64,000 bases of DNA from NCBI GenBank assembly GCA_029448655.1, contig JACCLO010000009.1, positions 248,001 through 312,000 of the forward strand. Direction: 5' to 3'. Numbering within the stretch: the first letter of the stretch is position 1; each line of letters begins with the position of its first letter. This document shows, piece by piece, positions 12,029 through 24,025 of this stretch. This DNA is from Wolfiporia cocos. Lineage: Eukaryota; Basidiomycota; Agaricomycetes; Polyporales; Phaeolaceae. The translations under genes and the position numbers were made by a program. The notes beneath the pieces are model-generated. The model saw only the letters and a program-made list of their open reading frames with translations, did not search any database and had not been told where the DNA came from.

Positions 12029-12429
12029 TTACTTTCCTGTGGAGCCAAATCCACCAGTACCGCGCTCGGATTTAATCTTTTCAAAGTAAGATTTTCCGTG
12101 TAGCGTAATGTGCGGGTCCTTAGCAACTTCGCAGATCAGCTGCACAATCTTATCGCCGGCTCGGATATCGATAGATATGTCCGAGTGATTCCTTAAGATA
12201 ATGATTACTTCGCCTTGGTAATCGTGGTCAATAACGCCGCCCATTACATCAATGCCTTTTCGGGCAAGACTAGAGCGGGGGGCGATACGTCCGTAAGTGC
12301 CGAAAGGGACCTGGATTTTCAGTTTGGTATTGTATTCTGTCTGCCCGTGAGCTGGCAGAACGTCGCCTGTTGCAGTGTACAGATCAAACCCAACCGAGTC
12401 CTTGGTTCCTTTTTCCGGCATTCGGCCGC
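12029..12429 (-). pseudogene. D1 polyprotein C-terminus: dUTPase domain, cut off from pol
   Basis: All five trimeric dUTPase motifs are visible in order: DSVGFDLYTA, PRSSLARKG, GVIDHDYQGEV, GDKIVQLIC and RGTGGFGSTGK. The active-site Asp of motif 3 is present. dUTPase converts dUTP to dUMP and pyrophosphate and could limit uracil incorporation during cDNA synthesis. A solo E LTR separates it from the chromodomain part. Comparison with 41776-42252 shows the break falls in a linker just before the domain (...GEGG / R-MPEKG). Confidence 0.8.
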
Positions 12430-13196
12430 TGTTACGGTTATTTTGATTTTTCGAATATCAACAGAACTCACCACCGGGCAAATACGATACAGGGACTTGT
12501 TGCGCAACCAACCCCCTGGCTACTCGTGATCTTACTGGGCGCATCCCCAGTTGTACTAGTCCAACAGGACTCGTTTCATCTCTGGCAGATCCAACTCTGT
12601 CATCGTTTCATGTTCATCGTTTATTAAGCTGATAGATGGCGTTCAACCGCCATCATTCCTATCTATCGTCTCAGATATATCACTCCATACTTATCAAACG
12701 TTTGGGACTATAGCGTAGATAGTATCGGTGACATCTGGGACAGACTTGACCCCTGAAACCTAGCGTAGTATAAAAACTCATGTACTTACCTTCGAGGCTC
12801 TTCAGCTCGACCTTGTTGTACAAACAAGAAGTCTTATACTCGTTCTCAAACGTAGGAAACTACGCTCAGTATTTCTCACTCGAGCAACCGAACGACTAAG
12901 TCCTCGAAGTGCACACTGACTTCTCGGACTTAGGCGAGTCTTATAATCTATTCGACTCGCACCTGAACAGATTATATCCTCTAACGCGTATTGGATATTA
13001 ACCGATCCCCTAAGGACTTCACTTAGGACCCGAAGGCATCTAACGAGTATTTGCCTTGCATACGGCGGCGTGCCTACGTGCAGAAGAACGATCTATATTC
13101 GCGATTCGAATATACGAATGGGTATTCGACCCGTAACACAGAAGAACAATCTATATTCGCGGCTCGAATATACGAACGGGTATTCGACCCGTAACA
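12430..13196 (-). mobile_element. solo LTR, family E, inside D1
   Basis: On the minus strand it starts TGTTACGGGTCGAATACCCG and ends AATAACCGTAACA, with 5-bp duplications GCCGC at 12425-12429 and 13197-13201. About 58 bp at its 5' end is tandemly duplicated (two copies of the TGTTACGGGTCGAATACCC block near 13139 and 13196), making it longer than its relatives. Confidence 0.9.
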
Positions 13197-16100
13197 GCCG
13201 CCTTCACCGACTACGATTTTTAAATCTGCGTTTTGGTTGACGTTCGCTGACATCCATCCCCCGTCGGGGTGTCTGATCATGCGTTCCTTAGGGTCCTTTG
13301 AGAATTCCTCTCGGTACTGGGGCCAGCCGTCTGTCCAAGTGCATTCGTTGGCTTCCCAGTCGCTGCTATCAGGGTCGAAAACGTGTACTGTTTCTTTCCT
13401 TCTAGTTGAGCGCCTGAGGGGCACATCCTGCATTGGAATGGTGTGTGAAGCCTTGTATTCCTGCAGAATGTCATATGCCGTGTCGAGATCGGCTTCGTGT
13501 ACCCAGGAGTCGTCATTGATACCGAATCCTTTCCATCGGATTCTGTATTCAACTCTTCCTGCGTGGAGGCGATGATTCAAGATCTTCTCGACTTCCCATA
13601 GTTCCTCGCCGTCAACTATTTCTGGCTGAGGCTCTGGTTTTTCCTGGTGCACAGGGTCCTTGTACCCAACTTGGAAGCGTGAAATACTGGGTGATAAGCC
13701 CTGTATTGCTCGTCCATGTGTACCCTAAAGGTGACCGGAGATAATTGTTCAATTATCTTGAATGGTCCCAAATAGCGTGGACTAAGACTTCTTTCGGAGT
13801 CTTGCCAGCTACGGGCGTCAACGAGAACTTTGTCGCCGACTTTAAACGGTACTGAGCGCTTGTGTTGATTGTAGTACCAAGACCAGCGTTCAGCAGCCAA
13901 TTTCATTGCTGCCTTAGCTTGTTCTTGTGCTGACCATCTAGCGTAAGCAATGGCATTTAAGTCCGTGTATTGCGTTGGACGTAAATCCGCAGGTCCTGCA
14001 TTAGGGTGCCTTCCTAGTTCGACAAAGAATGGACTATTCTTGGTTGTCTTACTAGCCGCGTTGTTGTATGCGAATTCAGCCGTCGGGAGATACCATGACC
14101 AATTATCCTTTTGAATAACATCGATGTAACATCTAAGATATTGTTCCAGGATTTGATTAACTCTCTCTGTCTGGCCATCTGCTTGCGGGTGATAGGCTGT
14201 TGTCATTGACCGTTGAATTCCCAATTGTTCGCACCATCCCTTGAATAAGTCCGAGGCGAATTGCGGTCCTCTATCCGAAATGATTTGTTTCAGAAGCCCG
14301 TGATTCGGGTAAACCCGAAGATACAAGAGGTTCGCTAATTCTTTTGCCGTGATGCCATCACTCATGGGAATGAAGTGTGCTCGCTTGGTCAATCGGTCCA
14401 CTACTACCATGATAGCGGTGAATTGTTTGAATTCGCCGCTAGGCGGTAAGTGAACGATGAAGTCGATTGTGATTGTGTCCCAGGGTGCTTCCGGTACTGG
14501 GAGCGGTTGCAGGGGTCCGTACGGGGTCTGGTTGCGGTTCTTCATGCGCTGGCATGTGTCACAACCTTCCACGTATTGCTTCACCATCGTGGTCATTCCA
14601 GGCCACCAGTAATTACGTGATAGAAGTTCATAGGTCTTCCATCGTCCGAAGTGTCCGGCAGTCACATGGTCATGATGTAACTCCAGAATCTTCGTGCGCA
14701 ATTCCTTAGGCTCTTTTGGAACGTACACTTTTCCTCGTTTGAGGAGTAGTCCGGCCTCCATGTTCCATTCCTGGAGATCTTTACCGAGTTCCTTGGGACC
14801 ACTTTTCAGTAGTTCCTGGTAATCTTTGGTAATCTGATCGTCCATGAGGGCTTGTCGGATTTGTCTGAGAAGGTCCTCGTCGCCTGATTGTATCTCCTGC
14901 TGTGACGCTTCTAGCGCCCTAACCGTGAAGTATTCCGGTTTCAGCAAAATTTGATCGCGATTATCGAGTTCCACCCCCTCTTCATGGTCTGGCCTCCGTG
15001 ACAGAGGATCAGCCGTAAGCATTGTTTTACCGGGTTTGTGACACATGGTGAAGTTGAACCTTGTCAGGTCAAGACTCCAACGTGCCTGTCTCCGGGTTAG
15101 CCGTTGTGCCGATTTGAAATATGTCAGATTGAGATGATCCGACCATACTTCAAATTTGTGTGGGTGTCCTTCGAGGTAATGTCTCCATTCCTCTAGAGCG
15201 CGGATGATTGCAAGCAACTCCTTATCGTAAATCTCATAGTTCCTTTCAGGTGCTGATAGAGATTTCGAGTAAAAGGCTACCGGGTGCCAGAGCTTATCCT
15301 CCAAAGAGTATTGCGATAGCACTGCACCAGTTGCGTAATCGGAAGAATCCGCTTCCACGCGGAACGGGGACTCCTGATCTGGGATCCGGAGTATTGGAGC
15401 CGATGTGAAAGCTTCCTTGAGAGTTTGGAAGGCTTCCGCTTGTTCGGGTCCCCAGTTCCACTGCGTGTTTTTCTTGGACAGTTCGGTTAACGGCTTAACC
15501 ACTTTGGAGAAGTCCTTAATGAACCGACGGTAGTAGTTGGCGAAGCCAACAAAGGCCTGGACGTCCTTCACCTTGGCAGGTGTAGGCCAGTCCATGACGC
15601 CGGCTACCTTCTTAGGGTCCATTTCGACTTTCCCTTTGGAAATAATCATTCCCAGGTATTCAATACTTGATTGTTCGAAGAAGCACTTTTCAGGCTTCGC
15701 GAACAAGTCGTTGTCTTGCAAGATTTGTAATACTTGCTTGACGATACGACGGTGTTCCAACAGGTCGTTTCCAAACACAAGGATGTCGTCTAGGTAGACA
15801 ATGACCTTTCCTTCTCTGATAAGGTCACCTAGAATATCGTTCATCATGTGTTGGAACGTGCTGGGTGCATTACAAAAACCGAAGTACATGACTACAGCTT
15901 CGTAAAGGCCGTTAGGCGTAATGAATGCGGTCTTCCATTCATCTCCCTCCTTGATTCTTACGTTGTTGTAACCCCAACGCAAGTCGAGCTTCGTAAATAT
16001 CGAAGCCTGGCTAAGCTTATCGATAAGCTCGTCTATGCGTGGGAGAGGGTACCTATTTTTAATGGTCAAGTCGTTTACTTTTCGGTAATCGACTACCATT

Positions 16101-18098
16101 CGGGCTCCACCGTCCTTTTTAGGGACGAAGAAGACCGGGCTCGCGATCGGGGATTTTGAATGACGGATGTAGCCCTTCCGTAATTCTTCCTGGATCCATT
16201 GATCAAGCGAGTTTGCTTCCTGGGGAGACATCTTGTATGCCTTACCCGGGGGCGGTAGTACAACGTCATTGGGGAAGTCGATGGCGTGGTCATATGGTTT
16301 CCGTTCGGGCATCCTTTCGGATGCGTGTTGAGAGAATACTGTAGGACCAAACTCCTGGTATTCCTCCGGAACCAATGATTTCCATTTCTGGAGATCAGCA
16401 TCTGTTGAGAATTCATCGTCCGACTTCTCCGTTATCGATTGTATGGCTTCGATAAGGAGTTCCGTTCCTTCGTCAAGGGTGTTCACCCAGGCAACAAAGG
16501 GATTCTCAGGCTCCTCTAAGCCAAGAAAATCTATTGAAAAGTCGTTGATGATCTGATAGATGTTACGGGGTTTTATTTCATCTTCTTCCTCAGAGATAGA
16601 AACCCGTTTGCCATGTTTACATTTTTCCGTACACCGGTATGTGAAGATTCCTTCCGGCCAATTGAAGTCCGGGTTGTGTTTCAAGAACCAGTCATATCCG
16701 AGGATCACATCCGCATTCTGTATGTCCATTACGTACAAGAATTCGGTGGACTTGTGTTCCTCGTGCACCATATAAGCTTTTACTGCCATATTGATATTTC
16801 CGGCGGTATTAGAGGTACCGTCGGCATTACGAATCTCGAGAGGGGAAGGTAGTTTTTGTGTTACTTATTTTTCCTCATGAACGAGTTTCTTATCAATGAC
16901 ACTTATTGATGCACCGGTGTCGACCATGGCGTTTACTTTCTTTCCATATACCCACAGTTCTACTTCAATGGAGAATGTTTATTATCGTCTCGAGCATCAT
17001 TCCCATGTACAACGTTATACAAAGTAAAGAACTTGACTGCGGCGGGATCAGGATAGAACGTTTTTACAGGAGGGGCATGTGTAGCTAGTGTCCGAGTCCT
17101 CCGGGCAAAGTCCATTGTCGAGTTGCCGAATATACCGAGATGGGATACCGGGTGACGTACAACCGCCTTATCTTCCCACAAGATAAGGGGTCTCTGTGAA
17201 GCCTCTTCGTAGAGGTGCGCTTCTTCAGGGCGCTGTACGCTCCCAGCCGCTGCAGGGCTGGTGCGTTCTTCACAGAACGTCTTCGAGACGTGTGGTTGGG
17301 GCGTGGGGGACCGAGATGGTACCGACATTGGCGACGGTGGTGGCAGGGGCTGAGGTTCCTGCTGATGTTGAGTCAGCCATTACTTCTTTCCAGATCGTTC
17401 GGGCACGATACATCTTGCCATCCGTGGGGGGCACCGAGTACGGCTTCTTGCCAGAAGCCTGTCCCTTTCCACTACCCGAAGGAGCAGCCGTGGTCTTTCC
17501 AGACGCGGCAGCTGCATCCTTTGCCCTTTGTTGTTCGGCCTGCTGAGCGGCAGGCACGAACGTTCCCGCGGCCTTGTCTGCTGCAAGCTTAGGACACTTG
17601 TGTCCTGTCTGCTTGCAGTATGTGCAGACGGCGTTGGTAGTGTCGGCGGGGGCTTTGGCGGGCGCCTTTCCCTTGTCCTTCTTTTTCTCCGACTTCTTCG
17701 CAGAAGTGGAGGACGTCTCCTTCTTTTCGGCAGGGGCCGAGTCCTTCTTGCCGGCCTTCTCAAAAATGGAACCCTTGATTTTGTCCGGGTAGGACGTCTG
17801 GTACATTTCCAGAGCGAAATCAATTAGGGGCTCGATGCCGGTTGGGGCCTTGAAGAAGGGGGTCTTTCCGAGGACGTTCAAGGTGTCCTTAACCTTTTCG
17901 GGGAGAGTCTTGGTGAACTCCCATACCAGGGTCTCGTTGGCGGTTTCGGAGAGACGGCCGAGGGTACAGAAGCGTTCGCAGTAGTTGAAATAATTCGACT
18001 CTGCCAGTTCCTTGCCCTTCGTGCCGTAGTAACTGCGAATTTCCTTTTTCGTGATCTCCTTATCCGTCATCTTACCGTATTGCACCATTACGGATTTG
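13197..18098 (-). pseudogene. D1 gag-protease-pol with chromodomain (broken)
   Basis: Pieces on the minus strand. Gag C-terminal part, 18088-17270: Lys/Ala-rich with a degenerate zinc knuckle CTYCKQTGHKC, 5' truncated by an A LTR. Protease remnant near 16960-16868, active site MVDTGASISVI followed by a stop. Pol 16789-13616: rest of protease (ILGYDW), RT with VYLDDILVFG, RNase H region, integrase with H(x)4H...CDTCQRM and a DDE-type core (TIDFI, SDRG), then the HASKL end. A 4-nt deletion relative to D2 shifts the frame after HASKL. The chromodomain (EELWEVEKIL...YRIRWKGF) continues at 13652-13197. The order integrase, chromodomain, dUTPase defines the family in this window. Confidence 0.88.
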
Positions 18099-18714
18099 TG
18101 TCACAAGAATTCTCCTAGTTTCCCTATATTTCTTACTATTTTCCCGGCAATTCTACGAATTATCTACGACTTTCTCCAATAACTAGCTTATCTGGTTCAT
18201 AAGTTAACGGTTACATACGCGCCGAATAATGGCCGCGTTATCTCCCGTAACGACGGTCTTATCTTATCACTAGTAGTCACCATCAGTCACATGTCTAGTT
18301 CTAGCCAATCGGACATTCCGTCCGGAGGTAGTCAGCATATAAACGTCAGCGGACCGGGCCTTGGTCACGCCCCGTCTTTGTAATGACAAGAGCGCAAAAC
18401 GCCATTCGTGCGGCCTGTGCCGCCTTTCTATATCCCGGTTTTGATCGGCATATGTATTTATCGCATATTACTCAGTACTTAGGTATCTGGGGACTTGTAC
18501 ATACGAATATGGACATTAGTATTATCTAATAAGACTGTTAGGGGTCTTATTTATCATGTATATATACTAGCCTTGCTGAGCGCTATTGCCTCAGTTCTAT
18601 TCATTGCATTCATACTACGAGTTAACCACTCCGCGTATCCTGCTTAACTCTTACAATTATCCTGCCTAACCAGCAAACCAAGCAACCACTATAAGTAAGT
18701 GTTATCTTGTGTTA
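18099..18714 (+). mobile_element. LTR, family A, at the broken 5' end of D1
   Basis: It runs TGTCACAAGAATTCTCC...CTTGTGTTA. The flanking 5-mers (ATTTG, AGCCC) differ, and the D1 LTR end, primer site and gag start are missing on one side. Either its insertion deleted sequence, or it joined two broken ends by recombination. Confidence 0.82.
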
Positions 18715-19262
18715 AGCCCTACTTATATACATGCTTTGTTTGGTTACCAGTAAGGGAGCCAAACATGAAGACGGTCTGTGCGCAGACATAACTAATACAG
18801 CTAAGTCGTAAACTACAATGGACCATGTGCGCCGGTAATGGCCGCACCAGTAAGAACGTTTGTTTGGACCGTAGGTCCATGTTTGTGGAAGTGGCTGTAG
18901 CTACGTTAGTAAGCCATGCATGTGATTGATATATACCGGTATCGGGATATGAGTAATCGTAAGGGCATTGGCATGTGATAACGAGCGGGCCGCTTATCCA
19001 ATGGTACTGACATAGCCCGGTATCGGGATATGAGCAAGGCGCGTGACACCGGAGGTTAGTACGCTGAGTCATTGGCGCGTACGAGCGCGTTATGTACGTG
19101 TTGTTATGACAGGTGGACGTATACCGCGTTGTGTACGTGTTGTTTGGTTGCGTGTACGTGTAGACGGGCGCTTAGCAGCGTAAATGTCTACAAGGTCGTA
19201 GAAATACCAGATAAATAGGTAAAAATATGGGAAAAATAGTGGCATGTCCCAAATCTGTGACA
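18715..19262 (-). mobile_element. LTR D, truncated 5' LTR of D1
   Basis: Homologous to 11291-11989 and begins on the minus strand with TGTCACAGATTTGGGACATG. About 150 bp of the 3' part is lost at the junction with the A LTR. Confidence 0.82.
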
Positions 19263-19499
19263 CATGTGGCTTAAGACGGCAACCTTATTGTTGAAGCATG
19301 GACAGGCTAAGGGATGCAAAATCCCAGCCACTTTCCGGCATCGTCCCTCCGGGGCGGTGTCGTGTATCCGAATCCCAATCATCTGACCCAGGAACCGGCC
19401 TGGCAGTCAGCAACTCTACCCCTAGAGTCGGCGCCTCTGACCGTTAGGGTCATGTGAATATCCACGCCATCTCGGCACAGGGTTTGCGCGCAACATAAG
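19263..19499 (+). other. non-coding leader of a gypsy element (first part)
   Basis: No reading frame. With the H solo LTR removed, this joins 19965-20082 in front of ORF1. That part contains CCTGAAAAGGAGTC near 19997, close to the CCTGAAAAGGGGAGTC in the leader of element B, so both are probably 5' leader. Confidence 0.45.
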
Positions 19500-19959
19500 T
19501 GACACAAACCAAACAACAATACTTACTAAGATCCTTTGGGGGGTGTCTTAGAGGGTAGAAAGCAAAGTTATGAGGCGATGAAGTAGCTTGTTAAGCTGTA
19601 GTTCAATATCGAGGAGAACAGAACTGAGGTTTAACACTCAGTCTGCCCTAGTATATATACATGCGTTGCGAGACCCCTAATACTACTAGGACCTACGGTA
19701 CCTAAGGATGAGTAACGCTACATGTGATCTAATACTTCGACATGTGATTCTAGGTAAGAGCATCAGTCAGCGATCATGTGAGCGTAGACGATGCATGTGA
19801 TTCTGGTTGGTATGGAACCCGCTAGAAGGTTCCGGTGAGTTCCGTGGGTGTAAGCGCTTGGTCACGTGATGGGCTAGTTATACGTATTCTATGCTACATC
19901 GTAGATATTGAAGTATAAAATCGGGAAAAATAGCTAGAAATAAGGAAAAATCTGTGACA
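19500..19959 (-). mobile_element. solo LTR, family H
   Basis: A 460-bp LTR, TGACACAAACC...AATCTGTGACA as read on the plus strand, with 5-bp duplications ATAAG at 19495-19499 and 19960-19964. It interrupts a leader sequence. I saw no other copy in the window. Confidence 0.85.
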
Positions 19960-20082
19960 ATAAGAGTAATTATGCCCCGATGTACACCTTCTTTGCTCCT
20001 GAAAAGGAGTCCACTACCCTACCTTACATAATCCCTTATATTCCTGTTCTTGGACGTACCACTGGGAAACATAACGTTTCTC

Positions 20083-21006
20083 ATGCAGGCTGCACTTTCT
20101 AGAATCATGCCCCGCATTACCCGTCGCACCCATGGCTCCTCCACTGCCCCCTACGTTAAGCCGGCAAAGCGGTCTCTTCTGAGCCGCATCGACACCGCCG
20201 ACATTCCTCGGGCAGAGGACGTCACCTACACCTTTCCTGTAAAGGAAGACTACACTGGGAAGCTCCATCTCCGGGAGATTCCCGTCCACATGCCAAAGCA
20301 CATTGCTGAGGCTGGGAAACCCGCTCCTCGACCCCCCAAGCCAGTTCCGCTCGCCAAGCGCATCTGGACAGAGGAAGAGAAGCTAGCCGCTTCCATTACC
20401 GCCATGGAGAACCTCATCGAACTCCGCGAACTCAACAAGCTCAAGCTCGCCCGCGATAAGCTGAATAAGCGAATCGCCGCCAAACAAGCCGCCAAACAAG
20501 CCAAACAAGCAGCTTCTTCACTGGCCCTCCGCCTCTCCAGCCCGGCGGCCGGACCTTCTGTCCCGGCCAACCACAAGATTCTCGACCCTTCCCTCATCTT
20601 CGGGAAGAAGAAGCCTCTCCAAGCATGCGCGCAAGTTATCCCCATGCTAGAAGGCACTCTCACTCGTCTCACCCCTCTCGCCAATCACCCACCTCACTAC
20701 CCCGGCTTCAACATGGAAGATGACCTTTGTTTTCATGACATGGTAGTCAAACTAGAGGACTTGGTAGATAACGTAAAGGATAGAGCGAGACGGGGGAAGA
20801 TCACCAACAGAGAGTGGAGAATTATGAAAAAGTACTGTAAACAGCTCGGCAACATCTCCTTTTTGGATTGGCGAACGGACTTGGCTCGTATCATAGCAGA
20901 ATGCGTAGCGCTACAAGTTTCTTTTGCCTCTGGTGTAACACCACCTGACAAGGTGGCAGGGCCCTCGACTACTTCGGTAGAAGAGAATATACTCGCGATT
21001 GTATAG
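20083..21006 (+). CDS. ORF1 of a gypsy element: accessory protein encoded ahead of gag
   Basis: An open frame of about 300 aa from ATG 20083 (ATG 20107 also possible). The N-terminus is basic and Pro/Ser-rich. A Lys/Ala-rich coiled-coil-like helix (ELRELNKLKLARDKLNKRI and repeats of AKQA) follows, then a C-terminal helical part including RRGKITNREWRIMKKY. It shares a pattern with ORF1 of element B: TF-V....G-LH...IP near the start, a charged helix, and a C-terminal R..TN..(W/H)R..(K/E)KY. It lies 146 bp before a gag-like frame. Function unknown; RNA binding or Gag assembly is a guess. No known domain recognised. Confidence 0.5.
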   Translation: MQAALSRIMPRITRRTHGSSTAPYVKPAKRSLLSRIDTADIPRAEDVTYTFPVKEDYTGKLHLREIPVHMPKHIAEAGKPAPRPPKPVPLAKRIWTEEEKLAASITAMENLIELRELNKLKLARDKLNKRIAAKQAAKQAKQAASSLALRLSSPAAGPSVPANHKILDPSLIFGKKKPLQACAQVIPMLEGTLTRLTPLANHPPHYPGFNMEDDLCFHDMVVKLEDLVDNVKDRARRGKITNREWRIMKKYCKQLGNISFLDWRTDLARIIAECVALQVSFASGVTPPDKVAGPSTTSVEENILAIV

Positions 21007-21152
21007 TAGAAATACTATCATCTTTTAACTCTGAAATAGAGTGCGAGTATGATCTATAATGAAAGTTGCAGCTTTCAAACAAAAAAACCCTTCTTAAGAA
21101 TCTAACACAATGAGTAACCGGAAACTAACATTCGTCACAAACAGAATTCACA

Positions 21153-21607
21153 ATGTCTGCCATCTCCTCCACCAGCCCACCGCCCGCTCCCAAAGCTCGT
21201 CGCATGCGCCTCCGCTCCGAAGGCCCCACGACCCCGGAAGCAGGGCCCTCAGGGACTCGACCCCCGGTTCCCCTAGGGAACCTGAGCGAGGAAGAGGAAG
21301 AAGAAGACGCCGAGGATGCTCCCCCAAGGGACTCCCCAGCAAACCCCATGGGAACGCGTCCGGGTACACCCATCCCCGGGTACCCACTGGCCCGCTACAC
21401 GAAACCACTCGGACCCGTTACTACTCTGGAGAGAGAGTTTTCGGGTCCCATGCGTCGCACCAACGAGGAGGTCGAACGAGGGCTCAAGGCCTACCTCCCC
21501 GAGGAAGAACAGCACAAGGTGGATGCCCCCCTACATGGGGCAATCTTCGACGCGGCTGTACAACAAAGCACGGCCATCTCCCATGACCAGATCGACATCC
21601 TTAGTTG
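21153..21607 (+). pseudogene. gag N-terminal fragment, cut by an A LTR
   Basis: The frame begins MSAISSTSPPPAPKARRMR and contains an acidic run (EEEEEEDAED), then PEEEQHKVDAPLHGAIFD and QIDIL before running into the A LTR at 21608. Position after ORF1 and the acidic/Pro-rich start suggest gag; no capsid motif remains. Confidence 0.5.
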
Positions 21608-22218
21608 TAACACAAGATAACACTTACTTGTAATTGTTGGTTGGTTTGCTGGTTAGGCAGGATAGTTGTAAGAGGTTAAGCAGGATACGTTGAGTGGTTA
21701 ACTCGTAGTATGAATGCAATGAATAGAACTGAGGCAATAGCGCTCAGCAAGGCTAGTATATATACATGATAAATAAGACCCCTATTAGGTAATACTAATG
21801 TCCGTATTCGTATGTACAAGTCCCCAGGTACCTAAGTACTGAGTAATATGCGATAAATACATATGCCGATCAAAACTGGGATATAGAAAGGCGGCACAGG
21901 CCGCACGAATGGCGTTTTGCGCTCGTGTCATTACAAAGACAGGGCGTGACCAAAGCCCGGTCCGCTGACGTTTATACGCTGACTGCTTCCGGACAGAATG
22001 TCCGATTGGCTAGAACTAGACATGTGACTGATGGTAACTACTAGTGATAAGATAAGACCGTCGTTACGGGAGATAACGCGGCCATCATTCGGCACGTATG
22101 TAACCGTTAACTTATGAACCAGATACGCTAGTTATTGGTCTAGAAAGTCGTAGATAATTCGTAGAATTGCCGGAAAAATAGTAAGAAATATGGGAAAACT
22201 AGGAGAATTCTTGTGACA
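21608..22218 (-). mobile_element. LTR A, 3' LTR of a minus-strand gypsy fragment
   Basis: On the minus strand it starts TGTCACAAGAATTCTCC and ends CTTGTGTTA. A polypurine tract and hairpin lie immediately upstream in element sense (22219-22252), so it is the 3' LTR of the element whose pol end is at 22309-23373. Confidence 0.85.
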
Positions 22219-22236
22219 TTACCCCCCCTTTAGATT

Positions 22237-22252
22237 TCAACGACCCCGTTGA
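22237..22252 (-). ncRNA. pre-polypurine-tract hairpin, element A
   Basis: In element sense the stem TCAAC / GTTGA encloses loop GGGGTC, followed by AATCTAAAGGGGGGG and TAA before the LTR. It is the A-family version of the hairpin conserved at this position. Confidence 0.55.
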
Positions 22253-22308
22253 GAGTAGAAGTTGTGCTAGAGCCCATTGAAGGATTAGACTTTACGATTT
22301 TTCCACTT

Positions 22309-23373
22309 TTATCGTCCTGTCGATCCAAAACCTTGTGTACCGCGCGTGGTTGGCTTGTTGAACTGCTCGTTGTAGGGCCCACTTCCATGTAGGTGAGGTC
22401 GAATTTCTTTTTCGAACTTCTCCTTTGTCATGGAATCCCGTATTTCGGGCGTGATTGCTACTTCGCAGATTAGCTGAGCGATTCTGTCGCCTTTCTTAAC
22501 TTGGTACGGGTCTCTGGTGAGGTTCATCAACATGACAAAGACTTCTCCGCGGTAGTCATGGTCTATTACACCTGCGAGGACATCGATGCCCTTTTTCGCA
22601 AGTCCAGACCTTGGCGCTATCCGACCGTATGTTCCGTATGGAACTTTGATGCGAATATCGGTGGGGACCGAAGCGGATTTCCATGGATTAATCAGGATAT
22701 CCTGCGCGGCATACAGGTCGTAGCCAGTCGCATCAGTTGTTCCCCTGGTTGGTAGTTGGCCATTGACTCCTACTTCGATTTCCAAGTCTTCGTTGAACTC
22801 AACGTCGGAATGTACCCATTGTCCTGTAAAGGGGTCGCGCTTGTAATACACTTTCGGTGCCTTTGGATCAACATCGTCTCGATATTGGGGCCAGTCGTTG
22901 GGCCAGACACATGTGTCTGAGTCCCAATCTGGTGAATCAGGGTCGAAGACGGCTATTGTCTGCCGTGTTCCGCCGAGTCGAGTAGATCGGTGGAGGGGTT
23001 GATTTGGGTCAGTACTAAGGGCTGAATATTTTGCCTTGTACTCGTCCAATATCTCCTTAGCGTTAGCCAGGTGTTCCTCGATTTCCCACATGTCTTCCGC
23101 AGGTCCGGTGCCTTTCCAATGGATAAGGTATTCCCACCGGCCGCGTCGGTTACGATGGTCGAGAATGGCTTCCACTTCCCGGTCTTCCATTTCCGTTGGC
23201 TTGTCAGCCGCAGGAGAATGACTCTTTTGACCTTCGATGGTTGATTCCTTGTACATGACCAGTTTCGAGGCATGGAACACAGGGTGGTAAGCCCTATATT
23301 GCGCGTCCATGTACACCTTGAACGTTACCGGTCCCAATTTCTCCGTGATTCGGAATGGGCCGATGTAGCGAGG
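22309..23373 (-). pseudogene. gypsy A polyprotein C-terminus: integrase end, chromodomain, dUTPase
   Basis: An open 355-aa piece, 5' truncated at the junction with LTR B. In order: integrase tail (PRYIGPF...HASKLVMYKE), chromodomain (VEAILDHRNRRGRWEYLIHW) and a dUTPase with all five motifs (ATGYDLYAA, PRSGLAKKG, GVIDHDYRGEV, GDRIAQLIC, RGTQGFGSTGR). No internal stop. The dUTPase is closer to that of B than of D. Confidence 0.85.
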
Positions 23374-24010
23374 TGTCACAAGATTTTCCTAGTATTACTA
23401 CTATTTTTCCCGAATTTCTACGAGTTTATCTACGGTTTATACGTCTAACTAGTGCTTAACTGGTTGGTAACTATTCGTTACATACAACCCGAATGATGGC
23501 CGTGTTATCTCCCGTAGCAACGGCATCTAATCACGGTAGTTCCCGTTATAAGTCACATGTCTATTCTTGCAGCCAATCGGACATCCCGTCCGTGAAACGT
23601 CATCTCCATTAGATCAGCGGACCGGCGTTTGGTCACGCCTCCAACTGACTAATGATTGCGCACTATCTGCTATTCGCGCGGCCTACGCTGCATATCTATA
23701 TCCCGGTTTTGATCGGAATATGTATTTACTTGTAATTACTAAGTACTTAGGTATCCGAGGACCTGTCCTCCGTATTGGGATAGTTAGATTAGATAATAAG
23801 ACTGTTAGGGGTCTTATATAACATGTATATATACTGCAATATCTGAGCGTTAACACCTCAGATTCTATTCATTGCATTTGCACTCTGAGATAACATCTCA
23901 CCGCGCCCTGCTCTACCTGCTTTACAAGTTCTTGTCTACTCGACAATCTCAAAGCGACCGCCTAACCAGCAACCCTCAAGCTTATAGTATAAGTGAGTAG
24001 TCTTGTGTCA
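23374..24010 (+). mobile_element. LTR B, 5' LTR
   Basis: TGTCACAAGATTTTCCTAG to AGTCTTGTGTCA. A TATATATAC box lies at about 23826. CAGATTCTATTCAT at 23859-23872, about 30 nt downstream, is the exact complement of the sequence following the LTR. Confidence 0.9.
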
Positions 24011-24025
24011 TATGAATAGAATCTG
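24011..24025 (+). promoter_or_regulatory. putative self-primer binding site of element B
   Basis: The first bases after the LTR include ATGAATAGAATCTG (24012-24025), complementary over 14 nt to 23859-23872 in the LTR. Tf1-type elements prime minus-strand cDNA with the 5' end of their own mRNA. The position just below the TATA-like box fits a transcript 5' end. No tRNA-3'-end complement was recognised here. Confidence 0.65.

Larger units (their letters stand above)
11291..19262 (-). mobile_element. D1: Ty3/gypsy chromovirus, minus strand, decayed and nested
   Basis: Read on the minus strand: 5' LTR remnant (19262-18715), truncated gag, protease, RT/RNase H/integrase, chromodomain, dUTPase, polypurine tract and 3' LTR (11989-11291). 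A family-A LTR (18099-18714) replaces the 5' LTR end, primer site and gag start; an E solo LTR (12430-13196) interrupts it before the dUTPase. The flanks CTAGC and CATGT do not match, so the original insertion boundaries are not both preserved. Confidence 0.85.

Noticed and set aside
12029..12429. Host dUTPase gene
   Set aside because: It is contiguous with the gypsy chromodomain linker in the uninterrupted homologues and is followed by a polypurine tract and LTR.
14473..16416. Plus-strand frames over D1 pol
   Set aside because: Antisense to a clearly homologous RT/integrase region.
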